In this document: positions 12,377-25,789 of the stretch, piece by piece
Layout of the letters: each line of letters begins with the position of its first letter
Position numbering within the stretch: the first letter of the stretch is position 1
NCBI GenBank assembly: GCA_963682055.1
Contig: OY821740.1
Coordinates: 45,590,795 to 45,654,794, forward strand
Direction of reading: 5' to 3'
Source of the DNA: Primula veris
Taxonomy: Eukaryota; Streptophyta; Magnoliopsida; Ericales; Primulaceae
Length of the DNA stretch: 64,000 nt
Position numbers and translations under genes: made by a program
The notes under the pieces: model-generated
The model's input: the letters and a program-made list of their open reading frames with translations, nothing else
Database searches by the model: none
Told to the model about the DNA's origin: nothing

Positions 12377-13744
12377 GTATTTTTTGTAGTTTCTAAAAAG
12401 TTTTAGGACTTAAAAAGATACTGAACAGTGAACCGAGAGAAAGCGTGTCACTGTTTGAAAATGATTTATAGATCCCTTACGCGATGCCGACACGTTAATC
12501 ATAATATTGCAAGTACAACGAGGGACCACATCATTTCACAATTTACATAACTTTAAATTTGAGTTTAATTACTTTAAGAGACCCCATAGCCGTAATAATA
12601 TAATATTTTGTTCCTGTTGTTTCAAGGAGATGAAAAGTAACCATATAGTCTTATTGTATAACATATTTGATCATTATTAAGGATGAAGAATTGCAATAAA
12701 ATATTATATATATATTTATATATTTATAATTTATATCTTAATAGCCTTTTTACAGCAAATTCCGATGTAAAATTTATTAAATTACATTGCATTTTAGAAT
12801 TAATACAATGATTGCTTTCTAAATGGGCAACACATGCTTTTCATAAATAAAACTAAAAGTATATACTCCGTATATTCTGAGTTCATTTACTATTTGAGAC
12901 GTTATATGATAGATTAAACTATTAATGATTAATTGCTAATATTTCAACAACATTTCGGGTTGGATAATATTATAAAAAGTGTATATATATAACTTTTTAA
13001 ATTACTGGACCAAAACTGCCCATTAGCATCACCTATGATCATAATTCATAAGTCATAACATGCTAGTATCACACTTAATTTTCAACTTATTGTATCAACT
13101 TTTATATTTCAAATTGTAGGAATAAAGAAGTTGACTTGCTAAACAATTAACAGAGGTATTTTCTCATCTTTTTATTTACACTAAAAAACTTCACCAACTG
13201 TTGTGGAAATACATATGTATTAAACAAATAAATTGACTTCTGTAAAAAAGAATCCCCCCACTTGATGCATAACTAACCAACATGCAACATGGTCCCTTAA
13301 TAAGTTTAATTTGCCACTTACATTCTTGTACTTATACAACATCATAAGTCAAAAAAGACAGGTATGAGATTATAACTCGTAATTTTTCCACCCCAATTTG
13401 TTTGGAATTCTAAGTATAAAAATTTAACATCTTCTTCACATTACCATCACAATTCACAAGATCTCTTATCAGAATTTCAACACCACTGTACATTTAACGT
13501 CTTGGAAATACACAACCAGGAATTAAAGGTCCAACTCGAAATACCTTCAAACTATGGACACCATACGTTAAATAAGTAACAATCATTTACTATTCATTTA
13601 TTAATTAAAGTAGTATTCTCTTTTTGAAATTTTAATCGGGTTATAACATATATCAAAATTGTCCAAATAAAAATTTTAATACAGTCTCATGGAAGCCCAA
13701 AGTTGACCATAACGCTCCAGCAAAGCCAACCCCTTGCATCTCTT

Positions 13745-13777
<33 letters not shown>

Positions 13778-13782
13778 GAAAA

Positions 13783-14116
13783 TTTTATATGAACGTCAAC
13801 TTAAACATCAACTTGGACACTTTTTTGTAAAAACGCTCCAAATCAAAATTTGGCTAATGCAAATCTCCACGGTTTCACGACGGGAACACAAATATGCGTC
13901 TTGTTTTTTTTTTTCCGAGATGTATAATGACATGTTTTCGAAATTAAGGTAAAATTTAAAAATTCAAAACATCTCATTATACATCTCAGGAAAAAAAAAA
14001 ACTCATATTTGTGTTCCCGTGGTGAAACCGTGAAGATTTGCATTAATCAAATATTGATTTGGAGCGTTTTTACAAAAAAATGTCCATTTGGATGTTTTTT
14101 ATGGTGTCCATATATT
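13783..14116. mobile_element. Foldback element in the PLC-A upstream region
   Basis: Two arms of about 150 nt form a nearly closed hairpin with its axis near 13950. The left arm includes TTTTTTGTAAAAACGCTCCA and GGGAACACAAATATG. The right arm carries the complements of both. It lies less than 180 bp upstream of the PLC-A ATG, so it is in or next to the promoter or leader. It is preceded by a (TC)n(TA)n run at 13741-13777. Confidence 0.65.
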
Positions 14117-14225
14117 ATCGCTATCTATATATATTATATATGTACTCTCACACACACTCTATCATTAATATAAAAAAATTGTACTATTATTGTAACACAA
14201 CTCAGTTATGATCTAATCAGCTTCT

Positions 14226-14231
<6 letters not shown>

Positions 14232-14288
<57 letters not shown>
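14232..14288 (+). repeat. (TA)n(GA)n microsatellite abutting the PLC-A start codon
   Basis: TA units run 14232-14264 and GA units 14265-14288. The ATG of PLC-A begins at the very next base, so the repeat is the immediate 5' leader if this start is correct. Confidence 0.9.
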
Positions 14289-17200
14289 ATGGGGAGTAAT
14301 TACAGGATATGTATGTGTTTCACACGGCGGTTCAAGGTGACGGAGGCGGAGCCACCGTCGGACGTGAAAGAGGCTTTCGTAAAATACTCCAACGGTGAAG
14401 CTCAGATGACTGTGGATCAGCTCCGTCGGTTCATGAGGGAGAACGAAGGCGGAGACGCTGCTATTTCAGCAGACGAAGCCGAGAGGGTGCTCGAGCAGGT
14501 GTTACGGCGGCGACACCACATCGCAAAGTTCACGCGTCACTCTCTTTCTCTAGAAGACTTTCATCATTTCTTATTCTCTGCTGATCTCAACCCGCCTATC
14601 CGATCCGAGGTGCATATATAATTTATATGTATGTATATATGTATGTGTGTATACATTTAGAAACAAATGGGAATCAACTTAGTGCTGATAGGTTTAATTC
14701 CTAATTTACAACATTAAAATGTACTCTTATTACTTACTTATAAATTTGGTCAACCTCTTCAGTTGTGTAAATGGAGCCATAGATATTAAGTAATCATGTT
14801 AAAATTAATACTGTAAGTAATTACAATTTTGTTAAATTAATGATTTCACCCTTCACATTTCAAGCACAATTTTATTTTGATGTGGCAGCTTTCTATATTT
14901 TGTTCTCGGCTTAGTTATAACTTCACTCTATTAAATTAAATTCATCATTAATTCCGTACAAATATTACTTAAAAGGTAAATTTGTATAACTAACCCTTAG
15001 GTTTAAGGTAAAATCTAACCAATGCCCTCTAGTCACATCGGTTTTAAAACGTTTACTATAACAATTTATTAATAATTTTCCTTTAGTCTAGTAAATAAAG
15101 ATCCGATTTTGGTAATGCTATAATAAAATAATACTCCAGTGATTAACAATTAAAACTTATCAAAGCAATTAAGCAACTGCTATTGTATTCAAGTCATCTT
15201 GATTTTGGAAATACATTTAATGCTTAACCGATTTTCCCCGGGGCATTGTTAGCAAAACCGTAAATTTAATAGACCAGGTACTCATAATAAATTGAAAGGT
15301 ATTATAAGAATTGGTAATGCTTAGCAGAAAGTGATAATTTGTCCTTGTTTATTTAACATATAACTTTATTTTTGTCATCACAGTACATCAGATTCCCTTT
15401 TACTATAAATAGATAGATAGATATCCTCTGTATATCTAAATTTTTATCCTGTTAATAGAAATGTTATGTCAGTGTACGAATGAAACTTGTTTCCCAAAAT
15501 GACATTATATTTTAAGCCCTGATTAAGGAAGTCACTTGTTGTGCTTTGTTAAATTAAATTTTAGATTCCAGAAATAAAACGATGACCAGGGGTTGCTTCT
15601 TGATTGGATCGGCTCCAACCCACATCTAATTTCATTGTAGCAAAATCAATACTAGTAGATTTTCTTGAAAAGCTAAAATAGGCAATAATGTTATTCGATA
15701 AATCAAAGCAACTGCAGGAGCATCTGGAATATTTTGAAGAGAAGAAACTAAACTTAACAGCATTTTCATAAGAGACTAGAAAAAAGTAACAAGACACAAA
15801 GGCTAAATGTAGCATGAATTGACTGAATCATACCGTGTTTAACCCAAAAATACAGCAAGTTAAAATATTAGTTGTCGAACACTTCTCTTGTAATTCTTAC
15901 AGAGTTTCTTTGGACTAGGTAAATTTTTTATTGTAGATATCATTTTCAAATTTCTGGTCTGCAAACATGTGATCTTTGTACAATGCCATTTTTATATTGG
16001 TGGAGTGGAGTATAATACTCGACCAAATCTGTTTACATTCTCTAAATTGTGTACGCAATAGGTGAAGTTAATTTTTCAATGCCTGCACTTTTTAATTGCG
16101 TATTTGATCATATTTCAGGTTCACCACGATATGACTGCTCCTTTGTCACATTACTTCATCTACACTGGGCATAATTCATACTTGACAGGGAACCAGCTTA
16201 GCAGTGATTGTAGTGACATTCCAATAATAAAAGCACTAAAAAGAGGTGTGAGGGTGATCGAGCTTGATATTTGGCCCAGTTCCACCAAAGCTGACGTCCA
16301 TGTTCTTCATGGAAGGTTTGCAATTAATACATATATATATCTATTCTATTATAATAAGCGAGCCCAATTACTTTTGAGGCTGCCAAAGTGCTCCCATTTT
16401 TTTAGAAAAAACCCCCCAAAACTTTTAATAATTACCCACATATGTAAAATTTCGAAAATACTTTTAAAATTTGAAGAAAAAAAAACTGCCACGAACTAAC
16501 TATATAATTTTTAAAACGAAAAAAACCACTCCCTCTGGGCAGGACACACAGCGTGTGCCTGTATTTACTAGTATATATGTATACATACATATATAACTTG
16601 ATTTCTGCTGTGTTCTCCTGAATTCGGCTAGAGCCAATAATCAGTTTTGATGTAAATTGAGCATAATATATGCTTGGGCCACGAAAGTCCATTAGATGGA
16701 ACAAGTTTGGGATCGCAATCCAGCATTTATGATTTTCGTAATTACTTTTATATAAATAAATGTTGTTACAGTCATCATAGATCACCATATAAACGAGCTC
16801 AAGAGACAGAAGGAAGACAGTAAGCGTTTTTCCATTTTGTCGAAGAAAATTTGTTTGCATAAGAATATAGATAGAATACCTGGTGGACTAGACTTTTCTA
16901 AAAACTTTTGTATTAAATGCAGGACACTAACCACCCCTGTAGCACTTTTAAAATGTTTCAAGTCCATCAAAGAGTACGCCTTTACCGCTTCCCCATATCC
17001 ACTCATTATAACCCTAGAAGACCATCTCACACCAGATCTTCAATCGAAAGTTGCTCAGGTAATTCCTTTCTATGCTACATTGATCAGAAATGATCCCTTT
17101 GTGTTGGTTTGCATCTCTTTCACTTACGCCCCGTACTTTCTTTATAGATGGTCACTCAAACATTTGGGAATATGTTGTTTTACCCTGAATCGGACTTGAC

Positions 17201-20127
17201 AGAATTTCCTTCACCTGCTGAATTGCAATATCGTGTTATTATTTCAACTAAACCGCCAAAAGAGTACCTTGAAGCTGACAGCTTTAAGGGAAATGCGTCA
17301 CAGAAAGAAAAAGATCCCGACGAGGATGTGTGGGGCAAGGAACCATCAAAGCTGACAACCTATAGTGAAAATGTCGATAAGGTTAGCTTCAAATGAACTG
17401 CGTATGATATTGTTTAACAGTAATGAATTTAAAAGTTCCAATGGCTACTTCTCTCGTATTTCTTGAGATATCTCATACTCAACCCATCTCAAGTTAGTAG
17501 CTATGCCAATCCAACTTAGTGAAAGCATTTACAGTTATTCATCTAAATTTACAACAATGTACCTCTAAACTTGATTGATATTCCCTTCTTTGGTCTTATT
17601 CGGTTGAATCTAATGTATTTTGTTGAGCTAAATCACTTTCAATGATGTAGAAATGGGCTATTACCACGTATCCAAGAGCAAAGAGTAATGATATCATGAT
17701 TGCTTATTGAGAATATTGTAAACTTGCGGTTGCCATAGCACTAGATTGTGTGCAATTGTCTTTTAGCTGAATATGATGTTAGAATTTTATATTTTGTATT
17801 TTGCTTACTGGAATTTTCTCGGTTACTTTTGTAGATTGATAGTTGCAAAAGCGATGACAATTTTGACGAAGAAGATACTGACGATGCTCGTGTATCAGAG
17901 CCACCTGCATACAAGAGATTGATTGCTATTCATGCTGGAAAGCCAAAAGGTGGCTTAAAAGAGGCACTTAAAATTGAAACTGGCAAGGTTAGACGCCTTA
18001 GTTTGAGTGAACAAGCACTTGAAAAGGCCGCGGATGCTCATGGAATGGATGTAGTAAGGTAAAGAATGAAATACGCAGGCTTTAAAATTTTATGCTGTCA
18101 GTTCTTTTGCTCAATGTTTTTCGAATTTGGTGGAAACTAATTTGGTGGTTGTTAATTTGGTGCACTTTCTGTATCAGGTTTACCCAGAAGAATATCTTAA
18201 GGGTTTACCCCAAAGGAACTCGATTCACCTCCACCAATTACAAGCCTCAGATAGGATGGATGCATGGAGCTCAAATGGTTGCATTTAACATGCAGGTCCC
18301 AAATTTATTTAAGTTTTCCTAAATTTAGAGTAGGTTCATATATCTTTCCCCATTCTTGTTTAATATTTCGATCTTCCCTAGATTATTTTTTGTGTATGCG
18401 CATATAATGCTTCATTAAGGCTAAGATTGGTTTTGCCTGCATTTAGTACATTTGATTTTCCGTCACAATAACACGTATTTTATAGAAGATTTAGTCACGT
18501 GAACTTTAACTTCTCGTCTGTTGGAAAATATCGATGGTGCATACTTGCTGTTGAAGTGACAGCGATTGCTACTTTTCCTTACTTAAATCTCTGGTCAATT
18601 CATGGGTGCAACAGTTCCACAATTTTTTTGTGTTCGTTAGTGCATAAAATGCATCATCTTTAAGGCTAAAGTCAAACTTGCCTGCATTTAACACTTTGAA
18701 TGTTCACTCCTAAGCAAAAGACACTGGACCAAAATTTTGGGTTCCTGATGCGGTGCATTGCTTGAGAGCTTGCTTTTCTACAGTTTGTATTTTAAAGTAT
18801 ATCTTTTCTACCTGTAAAGATGAATCCTGACTCTGGTTTAATTTTAGGGATATGGAAGGGCACTATGGTTAATGCATGGGATGTATAGAGCTAATGGAGG
18901 GTGTGGTTATGTAAAGAAACCGGACTTTTTTATGAATAAGGGACCAAATAATGAGGTCTTTAATCCTAAAGCATCATTGCCTGTGAAAACGACACTGAAG
19001 GTGAGTTGACTTTAAAATGATAATTTCATTTTTTTAATTTTCTACTATTTTTCTGATTAGTAATTACATACTTGCAGGTGAAAGTATATATGGGCGACGG
19101 GTGGCATTTTGATTTCAAGCAAACTCATTTCGATATGTATTCACCACCCGACTTCTACACTAGGGTAAGTTAAGAGTGATAGTTCCCTGTCTGCTATATT
19201 CATAATCAGTTTGTGCTATCACATGATTTTCATGTCAACTGAGTAAACTCGAAGAGTAGGTTGATAATATTCCAAAGTGTGTTTATATGGGCACCCAAAA
19301 GAAAATATAATAAAGGAATATTCACATCGTCATCGTGTATATCCGCGCGATGTACTTAAAAGATAGGTTGGTTTGACTTTTCACACGAATTAAGAAATTT
19401 GTAGTTGGTTCAGGGAAAAACAATAAACTGTCTGTTATTTTCCTAGTATTTATGCTCTTCATTAAGAATTTACAAGGTGGTTATTATTGATACAAATAAA
19501 GTAAGTTGGTGTTTACAAGTAATGCTCGAGCTGTAGCTGTGTAAAATAATCTGAAATTTTGGGCTGACCAAAGTAGAAAGAATGACCGTCCTATACAGAC
19601 AAATATCTCATTAGTATAATTACAGAACTACAAATAAAACTTTGGACTGAATATACAAGTACTATCTCTGCTTAAGAGTCCGATGAAATTTGGCACTCGT
19701 ACATTTGGATCTGTCACGTGTACCAACATAACATAGTGAAATGGAGTTTATTTTTCGGTGAATTAGTATCCCACCTCTGTACTGATACATTACCAAGAAA
19801 TACCTATTTGTACTTATAATTTTTTTAAATTAGGTTGGAATTGCTGGCGTGCCTGCCGACGAGATAATGAAGAAATCTAAGAAAAAAGAGGACAACTGGA
19901 CACCTGTTTGGAATGAAGAATTCACTTTTCCATTAACAGTTCCAGAGTTAGCCTTGCTCAGAATCGAAGTACATGAATACGACATGTCCGAGAAAGACGA
20001 TTTTGCAGGGCAAACATGCTTGCCTGTCTCTGAACTCAAACAAGGTATCCGTGCAATTCCATTGTGTAACCATAAAGGAGAACAGTATAATTCTGCAAGG
20101 CTTCTTATGCGCTTTGAGTTTGTCTGA
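14289..20127 (+). CDS. PLC: Phosphoinositide-specific phospholipase C (PLC-A)
   Basis: Nine exons: 14289-14609, 16119-16315, 16923-17058, 17148-17381, 17835-18058, 18178-18295, 18848-19000, 19078-19164 and 19834-20127, giving 587 aa, typical of plant PI-PLC. It hydrolyses phosphoinositides to inositol phosphates and diacylglycerol at the plasma membrane in a Ca2+-dependent way. An EF-hand-like N-terminal region (1-107) starts with the plant-typical [17 protein letters not shown]. The X domain (about 108-250) has [12 protein letters not shown] (His125), RVIELDIW and VLHG (His171). An acidic linker (about 265-310) separates it from the Y domain (about 315-430; [20 protein letters not shown]). 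The C2 domain (about 455-585) keeps the acidic loop [11 protein letters not shown]. All catalytic landmarks are intact, so it should be active. The first ATG fits the family N-terminus. PLC-B downstream shares the exon phases and most exon sizes. Confidence 0.95.
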
Positions 20128-22148
20128 TTTTTTTATTTTATTTTTACTTTTCATAAATCTTCCTGGTGGTTGTTTTCTCTCCGTGTCCAAGTTGTGTTTT
20201 CCTCTCCTTTGTTTTAAACACGTCTGGCCTGTCTTTTTTTTTTTTTTCTTTTTTCTTTTTTCGTATTTAATATTTATCCCTTTCATGATAACATTATTTG
20301 TACATACTCACAAAATAGTTGAGTTAATATGAGGTTATTACGTGTCTATCTTCCTTCGTTCAGTTAATCAAATCCGTAGTTTGCTAACTCTGAAGAATTT
20401 TTCAATAGGCCGATTATTAGATCATTCCACCATGTATCTGTTTTCCTTCGCTTAATCATCAATCATAGCCTCTTTCAGCTTCCTAATACAGATGCATGTT
20501 GATAGTTAATTGGCGTGAACTAGATTGTGACTGTTGTAGTATCTTCTTACTGGCTATCTAGTTTCGATTCAATACGCCAACCTATATTCATAATTCTACA
20601 CCACGTAATTTTCAAAGGCGGGACTTAAGGGAGTTATCTGGGGGCGATAAGGGGTAAGATCCCCCAACTTATTTAGTAAAATTCAATTTTTCCACCATGC
20701 ATTAGTAGTCACTGGGTAGCTGATTATAGCCTTACAACCCCCTCGGATAATAGCAAGAGAATGTTAAAACGAAGTTCTACCCAAGACATGCTTGGGTCCT
20801 GATCCCCCGACAGTGAATTGAGCAAGTAATTTTTTTTATTATGGGTTTCTCGCGAGACAATTTGAGAGAGGGACGGAAATGGCATCCTGCTGAAAATTGA
20901 CCATATGTATAAAGAGACGACAGATATGAGCGGTAGGTTTATGACGATGTGTCGGAAAGACCTGGAGCTTTAAATGGACACGTACTTAGAAGGTTTAACA
21001 GTTAATGAGAGAAAATTAAATTTGCTAGCATTAATGTGCCGTCAAGTCATACAGTGGCTGCATTTTCTTGATGTAGAACTTTTAAGAAGTTTTATAAACT
21101 ACCCTTACTATTTGTTTTTCTTAATGAAACACTCCACTATAAAGGGGGGTTTAGGCTATATGAGCTCAGATAATAACACATTGAACACATTTTCTCGTGA
21201 AATCTACGAAAAGAATTACAATGCATAAATGCTGATAAAAATGTGAGATATACAGATAAAATCTTCCCGATTCTAAGTGGAAGTGTTTATGCCTCGTGGA
21301 AAGTGTAGTATGTTTGTTGAGTTCATGTCCAATTGCCAATTGGCCATATATGGTTCACCTTAAATAAATTAGAAACAAATAACCTCAAGCATACTGCTTC
21401 ATTCGTAACCCGCTATTGTTCCTTACATCTCGTCTTTGTCTCTTCCCGTGGGGTTTCATCATATTCCCCTCTGTATTTTTCTAGGAATGCCGCAAACCGG
21501 CTTATTTAGTAGAAGAAATTATCCGTTCACCAGCGTAAGAGCATTCCCTTCCCTCACGACGGACATACAACAAATCGTAGATGGTTTTTTTCGCAGGTTA
21601 GATCGTTTGAGATTGATTTTGGAAAAATGATCATTTAATACATAATTTAAGACTTAATTATCAAAGACCAACAATTAAAATATATTTTAAACTTAGGTAC
21701 ATATGCTAAATGATGTTTTTTTTTTACTCTTTGTTTTTAATTTTGATACTAAGTGTGTTTATACATACTAATCATTGATTCTCCTATTGATTTTCATAAT
21801 ATATATTCATATTAGATCAATGTTAGAGCATTCACAATTGCATTTCTATACAACTATACATGTATAACAGTTATACAAGCAATATTTATCTAACTTCTTC
21901 CTCCAATTAATCACACCAAATTTCGAATTCCTTGCAAATCCATAAGCTTATTCTTTCCACCAGATCAAATCTAAAACCTTACATCAGATCGAATAGATAT
22001 GGTCAACATACATTCATACATATACATATATTATACGAGAGCAGGGTTTGTTCTTACATTTGATCAAAAGAGTTTATTATGAATGAAGATGATTTCGACA
22101 AGATTGAGTTATCTATTTTCACATATTACAGATATCAACCCATTTGAA

Positions 22149-23406
22149 GGGGAGTTATTTTTTGATTAAGCATATTACTAATATCTATTAGGGATCCGGG
22201 ATTGTCAATTCCGGGTTTACGTAGCTTTCTTTCTTTGATTGCTAGATTATTTTTCCTCTCATGATTAAATGCGCACGAATGATAAATGGTCACGTATGAC
22301 CCGGATTGTCAATCACACGTCTACGTGGCTATTAACCCCAGAAAATTGATACTTTTCAGAATTTTGCGTTTTATCGAATATATTCGATTCCGACAATTTC
22401 ATTTAATGATCGATAAAATACCAAAAAAAATTGTCTTTTTATAAAATTATTTGATTTGACTATACAGTAATAAAATATCTGATTTGACTATACGAAATTT
22501 TTATTATTATTTGATTTGACGATTCATCGATAAAAACTCTATAAAACATGAACGTTATTCGTTTAAAACTTAAATTCATTTTATCATATTACTATCTCTC
22601 TAACTGATTCTATAATTCGCGTTATCAAGTATGTATAACAATTATAATACTTGGGGAATGCATATTAATTTATCTCTTCCGGATAATACTCTCCAAAACA
22701 CCCGATTTCTGATCGATTCTAATCAAAATACTTTTTTTTCCATCTCAAAATATCAATACACCCAATTTCTGATCGATCATAATCAAAATACTTTTTTTCC
22801 ATCTCAAAATATCAATTTTCTGACTGATCCCTATGTCAATGCTCAGTTTTCTTATGATGCATATTTCAATAATCATCCCAACCCGTATTTTGATAATCAG
22901 TTTGTAAGTCGTGACTATAATTACACGAGTTACCAACGTATCATAATAAGTTTTTACAAGTCAGTTTGTAGAATCTCAATGAGATCATGATGAATATAAC
23001 GAAAATCCCCAACCAGATAATAACGAACATAATAATAATTTTTCGCCAACTGAATTCGGGATATGTTATAATTATATAAATTATTTTCAAAGTAGTCTGA
23101 TTTGTCTCAAAAAATCATTTACATATTTTACCTAATTGGCTACTTTTATTTATTACCAAAACCACGTGATATACTCCGTTTAATGTTGTAGGTAAAAACA
23201 ATTATTTATATTTTTTTTACAATCGTTTATAGTGTGATTGAATAAATTAGATAAATGAATTGGGAGAAGTTTTTTTTGTTGGTAAAACTGGGGGAATCCA
23301 AACGATTAAATAAAAGAAACAGACACGTAGACAACCACGTAGACTCGGGATTGACAATCCCGAGTTACTAATAGATATATTAGTAATATGCATAATGAAA
23401 CTCCCC
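22149..23406. mobile_element. Long-TIR DNA transposon, PIF/Harbinger-like, non-autonomous
   Basis: The ends match in inverted orientation for about 75-90 nt: the left begins GGGGAGTTAT and includes GCATATTACTAATAT and GGGATTGTCAATTCCGGG; the right is its complement. Flanking triplets are GAA and TAA, compatible with a mutated TAA target site. Inside, an open frame at 22631-22990 (+) encodes an Asn/Tyr/Phe-rich 119-aa product with an internal repeat (FLIDSNQNTFF / FLIDHNQNTFF). Such composition resembles the N-terminus of the Harbinger accessory protein, but I see no Myb or transposase domain. Long TIRs could also indicate a Mutator-type element. Confidence 0.55.
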
Positions 23407-23608
23407 TAATTGATAAAGAGAAAATATTGGTAACGGGGGTGTTAAGAATTATTGGGAGAGAAGTAAAGAGGAGAGAGAGTAAAAAACGAAAATGGTGGAG
23501 AATGAAAAAAAGTTGTGGTTTTGTCTCTTGATTATAAAGTTATTAAAAAAGTTTATATAACTACAAGAAAAGAAATCTGTATATTTGTATACATAAATCT
23601 TGTATTTT

Positions 23609-23609
<1 letters not shown>

Positions 23610-23652
<43 letters not shown>
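23610..23652 (+). repeat. (AT)n microsatellite
   Basis: About 21 AT units directly abut the MITE at 23653. Confidence 0.9.
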
Positions 23653-23654
<2 letters not shown>

Positions 23655-23851
23655 GGAGCCATCACATAAAAAAATACATTATCTTTACATGTCAATCACA
23701 ACCCTCCATTTACTTAATTTTAATGGTTAAAATTAGTTCACCTAATAACAATAATAAACACTTATCTTGACCATTAAAAAATAGTAAATGGAGGGTTGTG
23801 ATTGATGTGTAAATATAATGTGTTTTTTTATGTGTGTATGGATCCTTCTCC
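23653..23851. mobile_element. Short MITE with inverted arms
   Basis: The left arm (GGGGAGCCATCACATAAAAA, then CAATCACAACCCTCCATTTA) is mirrored by the right arm (TAAATGGAGGGTTGTGATTG, then TTTTTTTATGTGTG...CTTCTCC). Total length is about 199 bp, with TA-rich sequence on both flanks. It is non-coding. Confidence 0.65.
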
Positions 23852-25153
23852 TATATATATATAAAAGGAAATAAGTAAAAGTTACTCATGCGTTGTGTGT
23901 GTGACGCGTAATGTCATGCATCTCGTAATATATTTTATTTTGAACATAATATTCAGATTTGTTATCATTCATTGTAGTTATGCAAGTTAAAACGAATTGT
24001 TAATTAATTTAGACTACATCCATAATTAGGAAAACACAGTGAGTACAAATTGTTAATTAATTAGATTATATATATTGGTAATTATTAAAACATATTGAGG
24101 GTACTTTTAAAAAAATTGGGCAAGTTCATTTCTGGTTGACTTATTATAATAGAATGATGATATAGGCGTTTATACAGACTGTTGAGACACTTTGTTACTC
24201 TATTATATCAGTTTTGTACATATAGTTTATTTATAGTATTATCAAGTGTGATACAAAAACATATACTATCTTACTTGGTAAAGAAAAAAGTAAAAAACTC
24301 ACTTAATAGTTTGTCTATAAGTGATACAAGTTAGGCCCGTATGCACAAGTTTGAACGTATATGAAAATTATGTTCACATGTGCACAAAATTTATGGATAT
24401 GTTTACAAATTTTTTAATAAATTAAATATTTTTCATCCACTTGCTACCATTTCTCTTTCCCTATAAAATGATAGTATTATTTTAATTAGTTAGTATCAAA
24501 ATCGCTAGACTGTTATGCAACATTGACAATTTAGCTACGTCTAACTTTTATATTTACTAGTAAAATGAATTTTTGATATAATTGTTATAACAACCGATGG
24601 GGATGCTCTTTGATAGTTGGAGATTGATGCTCATTATATACACAATACGAATCAGGACGGGGACGACAGAGCTACCGCCACTCCGGAGTCGGTCAAACGG
24701 TTCACAACACCTTAATTTGGACTTAAAAACCATCGCTCTTACATTTTTATTGGACAAAAATAAAAGTTCTCTTTTCTATAGCTACGCAAAATGATTATAT
24801 GTTTGGTCTGCCACCCGAACCGATGTGGTAGCATCGATAATCCAAGTACCGTCTCTAGCCAACTAATTATTACGAAAAACATTACCATTCGGTATGCATT
24901 TTACATAATATAAATTTATAAAAATAACGGTACATCACCGGTATATTTTTTGTTTGACTTGTAGCACCCCCATTTATATGAATCCTACCGCCGCGACTGA
25001 ATTATATATAATTATTTCCAAATATTACAGGTAATGATTAAATTTGTAATTATATAGTAGTACGTTATTAAAAGAACAAAAAGAGAGTCGGTTTCCCCAG
25101 TCAGCTTAGAACCTACGCGTTAACTTTCTCCGCCACCGCCTCTCTCTCACTAC

Positions 25154-25163
25154 CTATATATAC
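25154..25163 (+). promoter_or_regulatory. Promoter-like TATA box with CT-rich, telo-box-bearing leader
   Basis: CTATATATAC follows a CT-rich run. About 60 nt downstream comes a leader-like segment with TCACAAACCCTAGTCGGAG (telo-box AAACCCTAG at 25225-25233) and a second ACCCTAATTCTCTCC. The layout resembles promoters of translation-related plant genes, but no coding exon follows before PLC-B, 8.6 kb away. It may be a non-coding transcript, a remote PLC-B leader, or a relic. Confidence 0.4.
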
Positions 25164-25311
25164 ACAGAGAGAGTTTCTCATTCTCATATTCGATAATAAT
25201 AATAATAAACACAATTATTCTCACAAACCCTAGTCGGAGTAGCGACCCAAAATCTCTCTCTTTTCGGTATCGGAACCCTAATTCTCTCCCCTTTTTCTGT
25301 TCTACACTTAT

Positions 25312-25580
25312 TATCGTTGTTTTAATCATTGATTGTTTGTATTCTTTGTTTAATTTGAATCGATCGATCCATCCATATCTTTATGTAACACCTTCCGAGT
25401 TTAATCTTCACTATTTTCTCTTTATTTATTTGATTTGATTTCTTTGATATTATTCTTTTGTTTTACCGAAATACACTTGTACTATATGTATTATCGTTGC
25501 TTTATTTGATAATTGTTTGTATTCGCTGTTTATTTTGGATCCATCCATCTATATCTTTACGCAACACCTTCGTAGTTTAA
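25312..25580 (+). repeat. Tandem duplication, period about 180 bp
   Basis: 25312-25404 and 25491-25580 share TTATCGTTG, GATTGTTTGTATTC, GATCCATCCATATCTTTA and CAACACCTTCGTAGTTTAAT-type blocks. The two copies are clearly diverged. Confidence 0.7.
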
Positions 25581-25789
25581 TTGATTTGTATCCGTAATCA
25601 CTCTTTTTCTGTTTTTTTCTTTGATTTGATTTGATTTGATTTGATTTGATTTATTTACTACTATTTTTCTTTTGTTTTACAGCTGTTTTAATTATTCTCT
25701 TAAGATTGGAAGTAAATTATCGTAGTCTTTCAATTCACTCAGGTTTATATCTCAGATTTCATATTGTCGAATAAATATAAATGTCTAAT

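Larger units (their letters stand above)
7750..13780. other. Intergenic region between PDX1 and PLC-A
   Basis: No coding exon is recognised. It holds a miRNA-like hairpin (8275-8389), a two-copy tandem repeat (9403-9606), a CACTA-type MITE (12027-12376) and AT-rich filler. Small open frames such as 8553-8753, 9014-9229 and 10331-10546 show no domains. Confidence 0.6.
20128..25100. other. Intergenic region downstream of PLC-A
   Basis: No gene is recognised. It holds the 22149-23406 transposon, a (TA)n tract and an adjacent MITE (23610-23851), and a stretch at 20620-20900 that is G/C-run-rich and looks like a decayed mobile element. Open frames at 20974-21228, 21436-21630 and 24597-24794 show no known domain. 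Confidence 0.55.

Noticed and set aside
18400..18720. Two similar blocks in PLC-A intron 6 (GCATAAAATGC, CTTGCCTGCATTTA)
   Set aside because: A diverged local duplication with no evident function.
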